Source: Mactra quadrangularis | Lineage: Eukaryota > Mollusca > Bivalvia > Venerida > Mactridae | Direction: 5' to 3' | Assembly (NCBI GenBank): GCA_025267735.1 | Contig: CM046303.1 | Span: forward strand, 29,364,380-29,428,379 | DNA: 64,000 nt | Shown here: one piece after another, positions 1 through 11,669 of the stretch | How the letters are laid out: each line of letters starts with the position of its first letter | Position numbering within the stretch: position 1 is the first letter of the stretch | The notes under the pieces: generated by a model | The model's input: only the letters and a program-made list of their open reading frames with translations | Database searches by the model: none | What the model was told of the DNA's origin: nothing | Made by a program: the position numbers and the translations under genes

Positions 1-440
1 TTCACTTTGTATTATTGAAATAAAATGTTTGAAACTTGCATAAATTTTGTTGTTGTGTACAGTATTCTCCCTCCCCTAATAAATGTCCCCCTGTTTTTGG
101 AAAAAAATAAGTAATGATTTCAATTTCAACATTAGTCCCAGGGAAACAAGGGTCAGTATGTATTGCAGGCAATACTGAAGTCCCCTACTTGTGATCTATG
201 TCTAATTGTCTGAGATTTTCTAATGGGAGCAGTATACCCATGTGTGATGACCAAGCAACCTTGACATTTGACCCTAGGCCTCGGCCTTGACCAAAGGGCT
301 GCAAGTCAGATGTGTCGCCTGACAATAGCATGCCAGTTATTTACCTTTTTATCTGAAGAATGGAGAATCTATAGAGAATTGGGTTATACAGTCATGTACC
401 TCCGACAAGCAAAATAGGACAATACCTTTGGAGTTATGCA
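1..440. other. No gene seen
   Basis: AT-rich sequence with stop codons in all frames. I recognise nothing apart from a phrase (TGACATTTGACC, about 263-275) that recalls the minisatellite at 2.5-4.9 kb. Confidence 0.5.
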
Positions 441-1672
441 GCAGACAAGAATTAGGAATTACAAAGGACAATAACTCTAAAATTATGCTAAGGACAGTTA
501 ATGTTCTTGGGCACTGGATTTCTCCACTATGATATCTATTTAATTCAGCTAAAAAGTTTTAAGTTGATATCTCCAGTTCTTCTTAGAGGTATGTCCTGAA
601 CTAGCAAAAAGCATGAAAATTACAATAACTCCAAAAATAGGCAAGGCAGAGTTACAGTTCTTATGCACTGCACTTCAACTTGATAAGATCTATCGACATA
701 CAAAGTTTCACATCAATACCTGTAAGTTTAAGAGATATGTGCTGGAAAAAGTTGAAAGTATTAAAATAAAAAGGGACAATAACTCTACACTTAGGCAAGG
801 CAGAGTTCAGTTCTAATGCACTGCATTTATACTTCATGAGATTTATCTACATACAAAGTTTCATGTTGTATAGTGCGTACAAATTGACCCCGACCTTACC
901 TTTCACATTTGCATCTAATTGTCATCTACACATATCCCGGTGAAAATCAATACCATGCCTACTCTACACTTCGGCTTGTTACGTATTTAAGATAAAATAA
1001 GACATGTATAGAGTATACACAGCCCGCATGTGTAACAACTCACGATTAAAATGCATTCAAACGGGAAACTCGTGTTCTTACCTTTTTTATTACAATTAAT
1101 AATAAAATGGATGGGGGATGGCGGTTGTGGGGCTAAAACCACAACCTTTGAATAATCATCTGGTCCGGTCTATGTGTAATAGACACTCATTGTACACTTT
1201 AAATGTACTTTAAAATTAATCCCTGTGTTATAAATACATTCGAGCCTTGACCATATAATAAAGCATTAATACTACATTCGTATTCTATGTAATAGAATAT
1301 CTGGTCGGAGTCAATTTGTACCCACTATACCTCCTGTAGTTTCAGGGTTATGTCCTGGACAAACTTTAAGAGTAAATTAAAAAAGGGTATAACTCTAAAA
1401 TCACGCAAGGCAGAGTAACATTTTTAATGCACTGCACTTCTACTTGATAAGATCTATTTGCATACAAAGTTTCACATCAAAATCTTGTAGTTTCGCAGTT
1501 ATGCCCCGGACAAATTTTAAAGAGTAAAATAAAAAGGGGCAATAACTCCAAAATCAGGCAATGCAGAGTTATATTTCAATGCACTGCACTTCTACTTGAT
1601 GAGATTTATCTACCTACTAAGTTTCAAGTTGATACCTCCAGTAGTTTAGAGTTATGTCCCGGACAAGAAATG
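440..1672 (+). repeat. Degenerate tandem repeat, unit about 160 bp, interrupted by a MITE
   Basis: Phrases such as GGACAATAACTCTAAAAT, GGCAGAGTTACA, ATGCACTGCACTTC and ATACAAAGTTTCA recur in order about four times between 440-870 and 1370-1670. The MITE at 871-1327 splits the array. The short open frames here are parts of the repeat. Confidence 0.75.
871..1327. mobile_element. MITE with 27-bp terminal inverted repeats and a TA duplication
   Basis: The left end TATAGTGCGTACAAATTGAC and the right end GTCAATTTGTACCCACTATA are inverted copies, continuing inward with CCCGACC/GGTCGGA. The host repeat reads GTTGATACCTCC elsewhere, so the insertion duplicated TA. The ends and TA target fit a Tc1/mariner-type non-autonomous element of about 457 bp. 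Confidence 0.75.
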
Positions 1673-2358
1673 GGACACCTCAGCCAAAGCCGCCACCACC
1701 ACCCCTGTTGCCACTAGGGACATCATGAGTGACACCTATATTATGTCCTCTAACTATGTAAGGTAACAAAAAGAATTTTTTAAAACGATTGACTACCCAG
1801 ATCAAACTAAGATACTAGCTTTTTTATCAAACTTTGACTATTTTCATATCCATAACAACCAGAATTTTGGTCAGAAAAAACAATGATGTGCCTAATCAAC
1901 TTATTGCAATGTATCCACATATCAAGTTTCAGCAAAATAGCTTGGATACTTTTTCAGAAATCGTAGGATCCTTATTTAAGTGGACAGACAGAGTGCAAAC
2001 CTGTAGTCCTCTGGGGAAAACACCAGTAGGGAACTAATAAGCAACACAACAAGTATTTTGAGTTAAATATTATACTCAATATAAACCTTTCAATCATGCA
2101 TGATTTTAAAGTCGAAGATCACTACTGTATTTAAATTGGTACTTATTCATAGACTGAGTTTTTTTTCTTAACTACTTAGTAATGACTGTATACTAGTGGT
2201 AGGAGGCCCACTTAGGGATCAAAAAGGTCCTAGGTCTGAACCCTGCTAGGTGCACTACTTATTTCCTTGAGCAAGAAATTTACCTACAGTTTATTTATTC
2301 CACTCTGGTGTAAATGGGTACTGTGGAAGTAACCTTGTTTCAATGATCAGGGATAATC
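1673..2358. other. No gene; a SINE fragment only
   Basis: AT-rich spacer with no credible coding frame, apart from the tRNA-related SINE piece described separately at about 2191-2335. Confidence 0.5.
2191..2335 (+). mobile_element. SINE fragment, family B
   Basis: The tRNA-like part GTGGTAGGAGGCCC and box B-like GGTCTGAACCC, then ATTTACCTACAG and CTGGTGTAAATGGGTACTG, match in order the copies at 19625-19815 and 16845-16985 on the other strand. Confidence 0.65.
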
Positions 2359-2523
2359 GTATTGTTCGTTTTTTCTCAACTGTCAAAACACAAATAATTT
2401 CACGGTGAATGCGTTTGATAAGATTCTTGTCGTAATACACCCATGAGTTCCGGAAAGTGTGTATTATAATTGAGAAAAGCTTCTTATGCCGTATGATAAG
2501 TTTTAGTCAAGATATTTTTAATA

Positions 2524-4920
2524 ACAAGAGCTCCGCTGGGCGGGGCATTATACGCCCGTGTGCAGTCCATGCTGTGTTCTATCTCATATGAAGTCCCTGT
2601 GACCTTGACCAATGACCCTGGGATCTCAGAATAGGTCCCATCCTTAACTGGAGGGCTATCCAAAGCAAAGATTTTGAGAACCTAGGTACAGCCATGGTTG
2701 AGTTATCACCGACACAAAGTTTTCCCATACAAACTTCCAGTGATCTTGACCCTGGGGCCTCAGAACCAAAAGTTCTCGCCCTTGACCCAAAGAGTATTGA
2801 TACATAAAATTTGGTGATCTTAGGTAAAGTTGGTTGTTGGACAAGGTTTTTCCTCATGATTTTTCTTGTGACTTTGACCTTTAACCCAGGGACCTAAAAC
2901 AAAAGGGGCATATGCTAGACATTAAGGCTCCCCTTAAATAAAATTTGGAAAACCTACAATGTCGGTACAATCATTGTTGAGTTACTGTCCCGAAAATGTT
3001 TCAATATGAATTAAGTCCCTGTGACCTTGACTTTTGACCCTGGGGTCTCCAAATCAAAAGAGAACATCCAATACCAAAGAGCTATCAACACATTACATAT
3101 TAAGTTATTGTCTGGACAAGGATTGTCCACATGATGCCCCTGTGACCTCAATCTTTGACCGAGTTTTGACCCAAAACCAATTGGGAACATCCTTGACTCA
3201 TGGGCTACCCTCACATAAAATTTGGTGAACTAAATTCATGTTACTTATTAAATATAGCATTATTTCCATGGTTTGCCATTTTGACTTTGTTAACATATTG
3301 ATTGAACATTTGAAGTCACTGCTTGGTAATTTGATATCTTCTGGTTGAAGGTTTAAAGTTGACCCTGTTTCCCAAAAACTGATAAGGCACATCCTTGACA
3401 CATGGGCTACTCTCACATGAAATTTGGTGAACCTAGGTACAGTCATTGTTGAGTAATTACCCGGACAATGTTTTTCAATATGATGCCCCTGTGACCTTGA
3501 CCTTTGACCCAGGGGCCCCAAAACCAATAGAGCATAACCTTGACACTTCCGCTACTCTCACGTAAAATTTAGTAAACCTAGGTACATTGGTTGTTCAGTT
3601 ATTGTCTGGACAAGGTTTTTCCATATGATGCCTCTGTGACCTTGACCTTTGGGTCTGGGGCCCCAAAACCTATTGGGAACATCCTTGGCACAAGGGCTAC
3701 ATTCACATAAAATTTTGTGAATCTAGGTACAGTCGTTGATGAGTAATTGTCCAAACAAGGTTTTTCAATATGATGCCCCTGTGACCTTGACCTTTGACCC
3801 AGGAGCCCCAAAACCAATAGGGCATAACCTTTACCCAAGGGCTACCCTCACATAAAATTTGGAGAACCTAGGTACATTGGTGGTTCAGTTATTGTCTGGA
3901 CAAGTGTTTCATTGTTTGCCATTTTGACTTTATAAACATATTGATAGAACATTTGAAGTCACAGCTTGGTAATTTGATATCTTCTGGTTTAAGATTTAAA
4001 TTTAACCCTGTTTTCCCAAAACTGATAAGGTACATCCTTGACACATGGGCTACTCTCACATGAAATTTGGTGAACCTAGGTACAGTCATTAGTGAGTTAT
4101 TACCCGGACAATGTTTTTCAATATGATGCCACTGTGACCTTGACCTTTGACCCAGGGGCCCCAAAATCAATAGTGCATATCCTTGACACATGGGCTACTC
4201 TCACATGAAATTTGGTGAACCTAGGTACATTGGTGTTTCATTTATTGTCCGGACAAAGTTTTTCCATATAATGCCCCTGTGACCTTGACCTTTGAACCTG
4301 GGGCCCCATAAACCTATAGGGCGCATCTTTGACACATGGGCTACTCTTACATAAAATTTGGTGAACCTAGGTACAGGCGTTGTTGAGTTATGGTCCGGAC
4401 AAGGTTTTTCAATTTGATGTCCCTGTGACCTTGACCTTTGACCCAGGGGCCCCAAAACCGATTGGGAACATTCTTGACACATGGGCTTCTCTCACATAAA
4501 ATTTGGTGATCCTAGGTAGATTAGTTGTTAAGTTATTGTCAGGACAAGTTTTTTTCCCATATGATGCCACTGTGACCTTGACCTTTGATGCAGGGGCCCC
4601 AAAACCGATAGGGAACATCTTTGACACATGGGCTACTCTTACATTAAATTTGGTGAACTTAGGTACATTGGTGGTTCAGATATTGTCCGGACAAGTTTTA
4701 CCTATTTTAAGTCCCAGTGACCTTGACCTTTAACCCTGGGGTCTCAAAATCAATAGGGAACCTCCTCCACCCAAGGGCTATCAACACATAAAATTTGAGG
4801 AACCTAGGTTCATCCTTTCTTGAGTTATCATCCGGACAAGCAATTGTCCACGGACGGACAGACGGACAGACGGACAACAGCATAACATAATACGACCGTT
4901 TTTTCAAAACGGGCGTATAA
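2524..4920 (+). repeat. Minisatellite-like array, unit about 145-150 bp, roughly 15 copies
   Basis: Each unit contains TGTGACCTTGACCTTTGACC, GGGGCCCCAAAACC, GGGCTACTCTCACAT, AAATTTGGTGAACCTAGGTA and TTGTCCGGACAAGG. The array is bounded by ACAAGAGCTCCGCTGGGC and ATTATACGCCCG on the left, and by a GACGGACA run and ACGGGCGTATAA on the right, so it behaves as one element. Minus-strand frames of 60-110 codons here (TKFYVRVAHVSRM-type) are the repeat translated, not genes. Confidence 0.85.
4850..4886 (+). repeat. CGGACAGA-type simple repeat
   Basis: A run of GGACGGACAGACGGACAGAC at the end of the preceding array; similar runs close other short elements here (13935-13955, 8478-8500). Confidence 0.8.
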
Positions 4921-5005
4921 AAACTAGGCCGCCAGCACAAAAACAATGCATTCAGTCACCGTGAAATTATTCAAGCTTTGACAGTTGAGAAAAAACGGAC
5001 AATAC

Positions 5006-6682
5006 AAGATAGTGAAGTCAGCTGAACATGTATGTAGAAGCAACACCACTGTATCTTTGTTTAACTTTAATGATTTGATCTGACATGAAGAAATCGAACA
5101 AGATAACAAACAAGAACAACAAATTATTTCATAATTATTTGTATTTGATTCTTATTGTCACTCAAACAATAACACTGTAAATGTAAGACAGTTATCATGC
5201 AAATGAACAAAAATAAACCAAGTCATTTTTATGATAAGACAAGAGATAATCTGATTTAAAATTGGCTAAACATATGTACGAACATATTTCATACTTCAGT
5301 CAGATGATGTTTGATATGTACATCAAAAATGATATTATATTGTCAGCATATGAAGACCAGGGTGCTGTTTCATTAACATTTCCATAATTAAAAAGGTGCA
5401 ACTTGAACTGATGTCAATATTCAATATCTTAACCACTTTTTTAACTTATTTTTTTTAAATACTTTTATAACTTCAGACAGACTAATCTTTCATAAAGCTT
5501 TAAGAAAAGTTCCAATAATATGTTGATAAAACAGCACCAAGAGATCACTGTAACCAAAGATCTAATGACATAACTTTTTAGTAGCCCCTTTTTACATCTA
5601 AATCTACAAAATACAAATTTGTTAAAGCACTTTATAAATTTCTATATTATTATGACATCAAAATGTCAATTCATGATGTTGTTTGCATTTTGCCCATTCA
5701 ACTTACTTGAACAATTATAGGCCATGTTTAAAGCTTAATGTTTAGAGGTATAACATACGGTGGTCATTAAATTTATAATCAATCATACTGAAAACTACAT
5801 TAAAACTACAACATGTTTTTTCATAATAATTAACCAAAATTCTGACTAGTTGTGGCAAGAGATTCCCTTTCAAGCAGTCAGCTACAAAGTAGCATGTTGA
5901 ATCGCTATGTAGTGATACATAGCAAGTTTTTTCTTACAAGCCAAAAACATTCTGAACACCTGCTTTTCAAAATAGATGCCCCCATGGTGAACTGGTTTCT
6001 TTTTCAAGAATATAGACTTATTTCTTTATTTAATGCACAGATTTTGTAGGAGCAGTGAAAGTTAAGAGTGGTGATAACTGATTAGCAAATTTTTCATTTT
6101 TTACAACTCTGAACTAAAATTTGTGAAAGTGGCCATCTTGGATTTGCTAGATTGAAGTAAAACCCCTCCCTAGAACTTGTTTGCTACAAAAAAGCCCCCT
6201 TTCTAAAAGCCTTACATTGGGATTGCCAAGTCCCCAATTAAATAATGACTAACAATCATCAAATACAATTTATGTAAAAAAAGATATAATATATAAAGCT
6301 AAAAGCATAATTATATACATATAATACTCGTATATACAATAATTTCAAGTACACAGATCCAATAATACACCAAACATGAAAGACATTGGTATTAAAATAT
6401 GTTATATAATCAAGAAGCAAAGCTATACATTGTAAATAATATAGTTACCAGCATAACCAGTATACAGGGTGTATCAAAAATAGTCAACCTTGTCACAAAA
6501 AAGTAAACATTTCCGTTTTTACCAGAGGTCCACATGGAAGATTAGATATCTATCCAAATGAGTAGCCTTGTTAGATAAAGTCCTTATCATTATAAATAAT
6601 AATTATAATAGTTATTTTTTATTATCATTATTACTATCACTGTCATTAAAAGTGTTCACATGACTTATTTGTAACAGGAAAA
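5006..6682. other. No gene seen
   Basis: Very AT-rich spacer with scattered stops on both strands. The longest frame (5852-6049) has no recognisable motif. Confidence 0.5.
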
Positions 6683-7010
6683 TTAGGGACTTTTGTCAGT
6701 TATCTTTCCTTGATAAAATCTGGAGCAATCCAATTGGTAAGTAGGTCCTTACAGTTGGAATCCTCGGATTTTATCATTGAATTCCTATGTAAGGATAACA
6801 AAATATTTCATCTAATATCTTTCTTGTTAATAAGGGAATTAACAGAAGTGATGAATTAAAAATACTTTGCTTGAATTTCAAACAAATTAAATGATTTACA
6901 AAAAAGTTATTTAAGATCAATTTTGGAAATTGACAATAGGAAGAAAGGGTAAAACCCGAGTAATCAAACTAATAGGAAGAATTATGAATTAATGGTTTTT
7001 TCCAGCTAAG
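6683..7010 (+). mobile_element. MITE, second copy of the family at 9274-9640, decayed right end
   Basis: From GGGACTTTTGTCAGTTATCT through AATCCAATTGGTAAGTAGGT and CTCGGATTTTATCATTGAA the sequence parallels the copy at 9274-9640. The right terminal repeat is degenerate (CCAGCTAAGAAC). Confidence 0.65.
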
Positions 7011-9273
7011 AACAGTTTGCTAACATTCAAATGCATCCTTGAAAAACATTACTTTACATACTTTATATTTTATTGCTGACAGGCAGCTAAATTAAAACCT
7101 TTTGTTCAGTGTAATAACATTTTATGTCAACTTAGTTGCTCACAGGTTTATCTGGTACAAACAAAGTTTTCCAGCAGGAAAATACCATCAACTTGAGTTC
7201 CTAATCGAATTTCTTTATAATCAATACAGTAAGACTTAACAGAAAGACTATATTTAACCCATACAACCTTAGTAACACTATTAATAGTGTTTCCATGGTA
7301 ACAAATATTCAATAATTAAAACAATGACAGATTTAAACATTGGCCAATTATTATTATAAACAATATACTGTTTCAATGGGTCAGTATGAAACTTGTCTAA
7401 ACTACAACTATTACATAAGAAAAGATGTAGTCTAGTTGTGTGTACAAAAAACAAAATGTGTTTTAATAAACATTAAAAATGAGACAATCCATTTCAGGGG
7501 TAGGCAGTAATGAAAATAAAATAGGTGTAATTCATTTTAACAAAATTAGCATGATGGATACCACCATTTGTTTGGTAAATCATGCTTGTAATAGTAAAAA
7601 TCTTGTCTATTACACTAACAACTAAGAGTAAAGACACTCGTAAAATATATCACAATTGTTTATTTTATTGTCATCCTGAGCATCCCTCGTTGTGGATTAG
7701 TTTATTCTATTGTTATTATAAACAGTGTTTTGTTTTTTTGTTCACACTATAGTTGTGTGCAGACCCATCAATGATTACATAGCTGCAAGACAAATAGGGC
7801 AAAAAAGTAAAAGCATGCAATAATAAACTGCTCATAAGTTGGTAGTAATACACAATACCACCCATCTCTGGATCTAGTTTAGAATATGTGGGACTAAGTC
7901 AAATATCTCTTAACTTCAATTTTTCAACAAGAAATAGATTTAGTAATACATGTATAACACCAAAATGATCTAAACATATCAAACAAAAGACAGTTTTTGA
8001 TGAACAGTGCCCTCCAAATGTACTCACTACAGTATTCTGTACCCATGGTCGGTAAAAAAGATATCCATATTTATGTACATGGATTATCAAATAAACATCC
8101 AGTACCTAAATCAGCGGGGTTAATGTATGTGCCACTGACAGTGAATAAAATTTAACAATAATATGAACTCTGGATTTTCAAATTTCTTACAACTGAATGA
8201 ACTAATGACAAGATGGGGAAGACATAAATATAGTGGGGTAGTCTTTATAATTATTACTAGACCTATCACTGAATGTGATAAAATAATAAAATACCCCCCC
8301 CCAACAGGTGTTTCTCGAGAAATTGGGTGCTGTGAAAATGAGTGGGCAAGATTTTTCATCATAAGGCCAACAATGGACCCTAATCAAAATGTAATGTCTG
8401 CCTGATATCTGGTATATGTGTGAAGTTTGAATCAAATCAGTAAAATAGGTGCTGAAAAATTGAGTGGAAAAGAAAAAGCTACAGACTGACCGACAAGCTG
8501 ACTCCTATATACCCCCCCCCCCATTTTCTTGGGGGGGGACGAGTAACAAGAAATCTAATTTATAAATGGTCCCTTATATACAAATGTAAGTTTACCTAGA
8601 TGACTAGTCATATAAAAGACAAGATGTAGGCTACACAATGAGGTAAAGAAGAAAGCAAACCAGTCTTAGCCCTGAGCATACCTTTAGAGATAAAATGAGG
8701 CAGATGGCATGGTTCTGAGTTTAAAACACTATATATACATATCATTTTTATTACTAAAAATGGTAGTATTTTTATCCAAGTTCAAAAAGGGGCATGTTTC
8801 TCTATTATCCATAAAATTGCTTTGTGTTTGAAATTAGCCTACAAGTTAATTATTTCACACATGCTAAATGTATTGATGTCATTCTGAAGAACTAAGTCTT
8901 AGCTATGTGTGTATGTAAAAACCTGCATCTGAAATTTAAGTTCAGAATAGTTCATAATGGTAAAAAAGAGGCACAAATTGAATTTTTGTAGAAAAATTCC
9001 ATTTTCAAAGTAATATGCTTCACAAGTATGTATACAGCTTTTTTACACAGAACTGTGCCGTCCTCCAATGGATATGACAGTAAACTAGAAAGACAGTGGC
9101 AACATAGATAATTATAACGGACATTACTCTCTTATTACACTCTGACACATGTGACCTGATACAGGTAAACCTCTAGAAAGTATGCTTCATCCACCTTGAC
9201 TATTTCCAGTAAAGTAAAGTAATAGTAAAAAAAAACTGCAAGTTAAAGCAGTGAATGAGTAAATGTGCATTAA
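7011..9273. other. No gene; AT-rich, with one hairpin-ended repeat
   Basis: I find no coding frame with recognisable content. Around 8476-8545 there is GACCGACAAGCTGAC followed by a C-run and G-run hairpin (CCCCCCCCCC/GGGGGGGG), resembling the 3' end of the element at 13740-13998. Confidence 0.5.
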
Positions 9274-9640
9274 CAATAAGGGACTTTAGTCAGTTAGCTT
9301 TCCTTTATAAAATCTGAAGCAATCCAATTGGTAAGTAGGTTCTTACAGTTGGAATCCTCGGATTTTATCATTGAAGTCCTATGTAAGGATAACACAATAT
9401 TTCATCCAACATCTTTCTTGTTAATAAAGATATTAACAGATGTGACTAAATTTAGATAGTTCTTAACAATACTTAGCTTGATTTTCAAACAAATTAAAAG
9501 ATTCACAAAAAAAGTTATTTAAGATTAATTTTGGCAAGCTGTCATTGAAAAGTAAGGATAAAATCAGAGTAATCCAACTAATTGGACCTACCTATTTGAA
9601 GATTATACACGGGGAAATAACTGGCTAAAGTCCCTTATTG
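9274..9640 (+). mobile_element. MITE with 28-bp terminal inverted repeats
   Basis: The left end CAATAAGGGACTTTAGTCAG and the right end CTGGCTAAAGTCCCTTATTG are near-perfect inverted copies. The interior matches 6683-7010. Length is 367 bp with no coding capacity. Confidence 0.75.
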
Positions 9641-10557
9641 AATAAACCAAAAATGTCTAACAATGAAAATAATGTGTTCTATTTACCTCAGAATTACTAA
9701 GAATACGGATGGATTTGATAATCTATACCATAGAATCTTGTCAAATAAATATATTCTCAATGCAAAATGGAGATTAATATATTAACATTGGTTCATTAGT
9801 TCAAGGCATTTTGTTCTCATCTCTCGGTAATATATAACAAAGCAGGTCAAACTTATAAAACACAAGTTAATATGAAATTATGATTGTCGAATATATAGAC
9901 AAAATATTTAACACAATATAAATACATGGGAAGCTTGATAAATATTTGATTTAATAAAAATACTGGCCAGTATTCTGGGAATATAACATAGTTATAGGAA
10001 ATAATATACAAAAACTAAAGTATTACTATAGCTTGAAATAATAAAATGATCAATTTTCAATTTTGAGAATAAATAAAAAATCAAAATGTATCACTCTACA
10101 TAGTATTTGTGACAACATTTCATTTGAAAATTTCTTAAAAAGTTTTGTTCCTTTAAATATAAATGTTAAATGAATCTATAAAGAAAAGTGAACTGTGTCT
10201 TTAAAAACTGGCTCCATTTTTAGACAAATAACATTAAAAATAAAAATACACAATGCAAATACAAAATGCACCCATGTCAATTTTGGTGGTCTCAGTTCAC
10301 AGACTAAACTTTAAGACTTTTATAAGCCTGAACACATATGCCCTATTTCACAAAATGACAGGCCTTAAAATGAATACCAAAATCAAGTCACTTACAACCT
10401 TTATCTACAACTTAAAAAATCTTTCAAATGTTTGGCACATGCAAAAAGTTTACAAAAGATAAAAATACAATAAATAAACCTTAAACTTTGTTCAAAAAGC
10501 ACACAATGTAACACATTTAAATTTATTTCAACCAAATTGATGTTGAGATCATGTTAA
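9641..10557. other. No gene seen
   Basis: AT-rich spacer downstream of NDST. Nothing recognisable apart from chance short frames. Confidence 0.45.
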
Positions 10558-10945
10558 AGTCCAACAGAAATAACTTGAACTTGAACTACCTAATTATAAT
10601 AATTATATACTTCACTTACATTAAATCGTGAGTCTCTGTATAAGTGTATACGGTTATACGCGTGTTTATAACAACCGATGTGACTATAAATCAATTTATT
10701 AAAAGTGGCATGTTATTGTACTTATAATTTTGGACACATTAGTTGTTAGGGAAACAAGTCAGCAATATTATGGCACAGTTTCAAAGTATTTATTCGCATG
10801 AAAACAACATTAATTGTCAGTATGTGTATTTTACCGAATACTTCCGATAAAGCGCGATTTACAAACGGAGACAAAAATAGACTGTAAATATTGAGTTTAA
10901 TATATTCTTGCATAAAGGTCAAGCTCAGGTTAATTCTGTTGGACT
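10558..10945. mobile_element. MITE with terminal inverted repeats, copy 1
   Basis: The left end AGTCCAACAGAAATAAC and the right end TTAATTCTGTTGGACT are inverted copies, continuing with the CTGAGCTTGA/TCAAGCTCAG block. The 388-bp body, including CTTGAACTACCTAATTATAA and TTTTGGACACATTAGTT, matches copy 2 at 49327-49697. Confidence 0.75.
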
Positions 10946-10966
10946 ATATAAACAGTGCCCTCCAAT

Positions 10967-11202
10967 GGTGCTTTTCACAAAAATTCTTACGAAAAATTTT
11001 CGTAAGTCAGTTTCATATAATTAGCACTTCAAAGTCAGACGGATAATAAGCATAACTATAATATGATATTCAAAAGTATACACAATTCTACACAGTTTGT
11101 ATAATATTTAGAATTGATAAGCCAAAAAATGATCATATTATTACTGTTTCCTGCTTTTAACTTACGAAGATTTTTTGCGTAAGATTTTTTGTGAAAAGCA
11201 CC
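10967..11202. mobile_element. MITE with 40-bp inverted ends and a repeated hairpin motif
   Basis: GGTGCTTTTCACAAAAATTC at the left is matched by GTGAAAAGCACC inverted at the right. Just inside each end lies CTTACGAA...TTCGTAAG, itself palindromic on the left. Length is 236 bp, in the 3' flank of NDST. Confidence 0.7.
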
Positions 11203-11443
11203 ACAAATGTCTAGTTTTAAAGAAACTACGCCTATCTAGCAAATGTTGCATTAAGCAAGCCCATCAACCTAAACACTTTACGTTTCTCATGATATTTATA
11301 AATATATGATCCATCTAAATTCATAGACATAAAGGAACAGCAGCCATCATGAAGTGCATTACTTATCATGTGCTATCATTCCCAGTAGTTAAAACAATCA
11401 AGGTTAAACATCCCTAAATTTGATGGTTAAACTGAACTAAATT

Positions 11444-11669
11444 TCAAGTTTTCCCAGAATTCAATTCTTCTTCTAGCCAATTAGGTAACCTTACATTTAT
11501 TTTATCTAATAAATGTGATAGAGCTATATTATGTCTTCTATAAAACTGTGATAAATATTCTTGGGATTTTGGGTCCATTGGTGGATATTGTCTCCCCTTG
11601 CTGCCCCCTAAACACTTGTTCCTCTTGTCGGACATTATCTGACAATAAAATCCTTTCTTGGAATCAAAT
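11444..11669 (-). CDS. NDST: NDST coding exon 12 with stop (residues 815-889)
   Basis: This 226-nt last exon starts after CTTACAG and encodes [12 protein letters not shown], then [19 protein letters not shown], matching CLGKSKGRKYPEMD of relatives. It ends [11 protein letters not shown] and TGA at 11444-11446. I could not place a convincing polyadenylation signal downstream. Confidence 0.95.

Larger units (their letters stand above)
2359..5005. mobile_element. DNA element with about 50-bp inverted ends that carries a minisatellite
   Basis: GTATTGTTCGTTTTTTCTCA at 2359 continues ACTGTCAAA and AATAATTTCACGGTGA. The same sequence is found inverted at 4950-5005 (TCACCGTGAAATTATT, then TTTGACAGTTGAGAAAAAAC). 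The element is therefore about 2.65 kb, with most of its interior being the array at 2524-4920. I could not define a target-site duplication. Confidence 0.6.

Noticed and set aside
2579..4946. Many minus-strand frames of 60-109 codons with similar peptides, resembling a repeat protein family
   Set aside because: They are one 145-150-bp tandem repeat read in a fortuitously open frame, broken at every unit by stops and frame changes.
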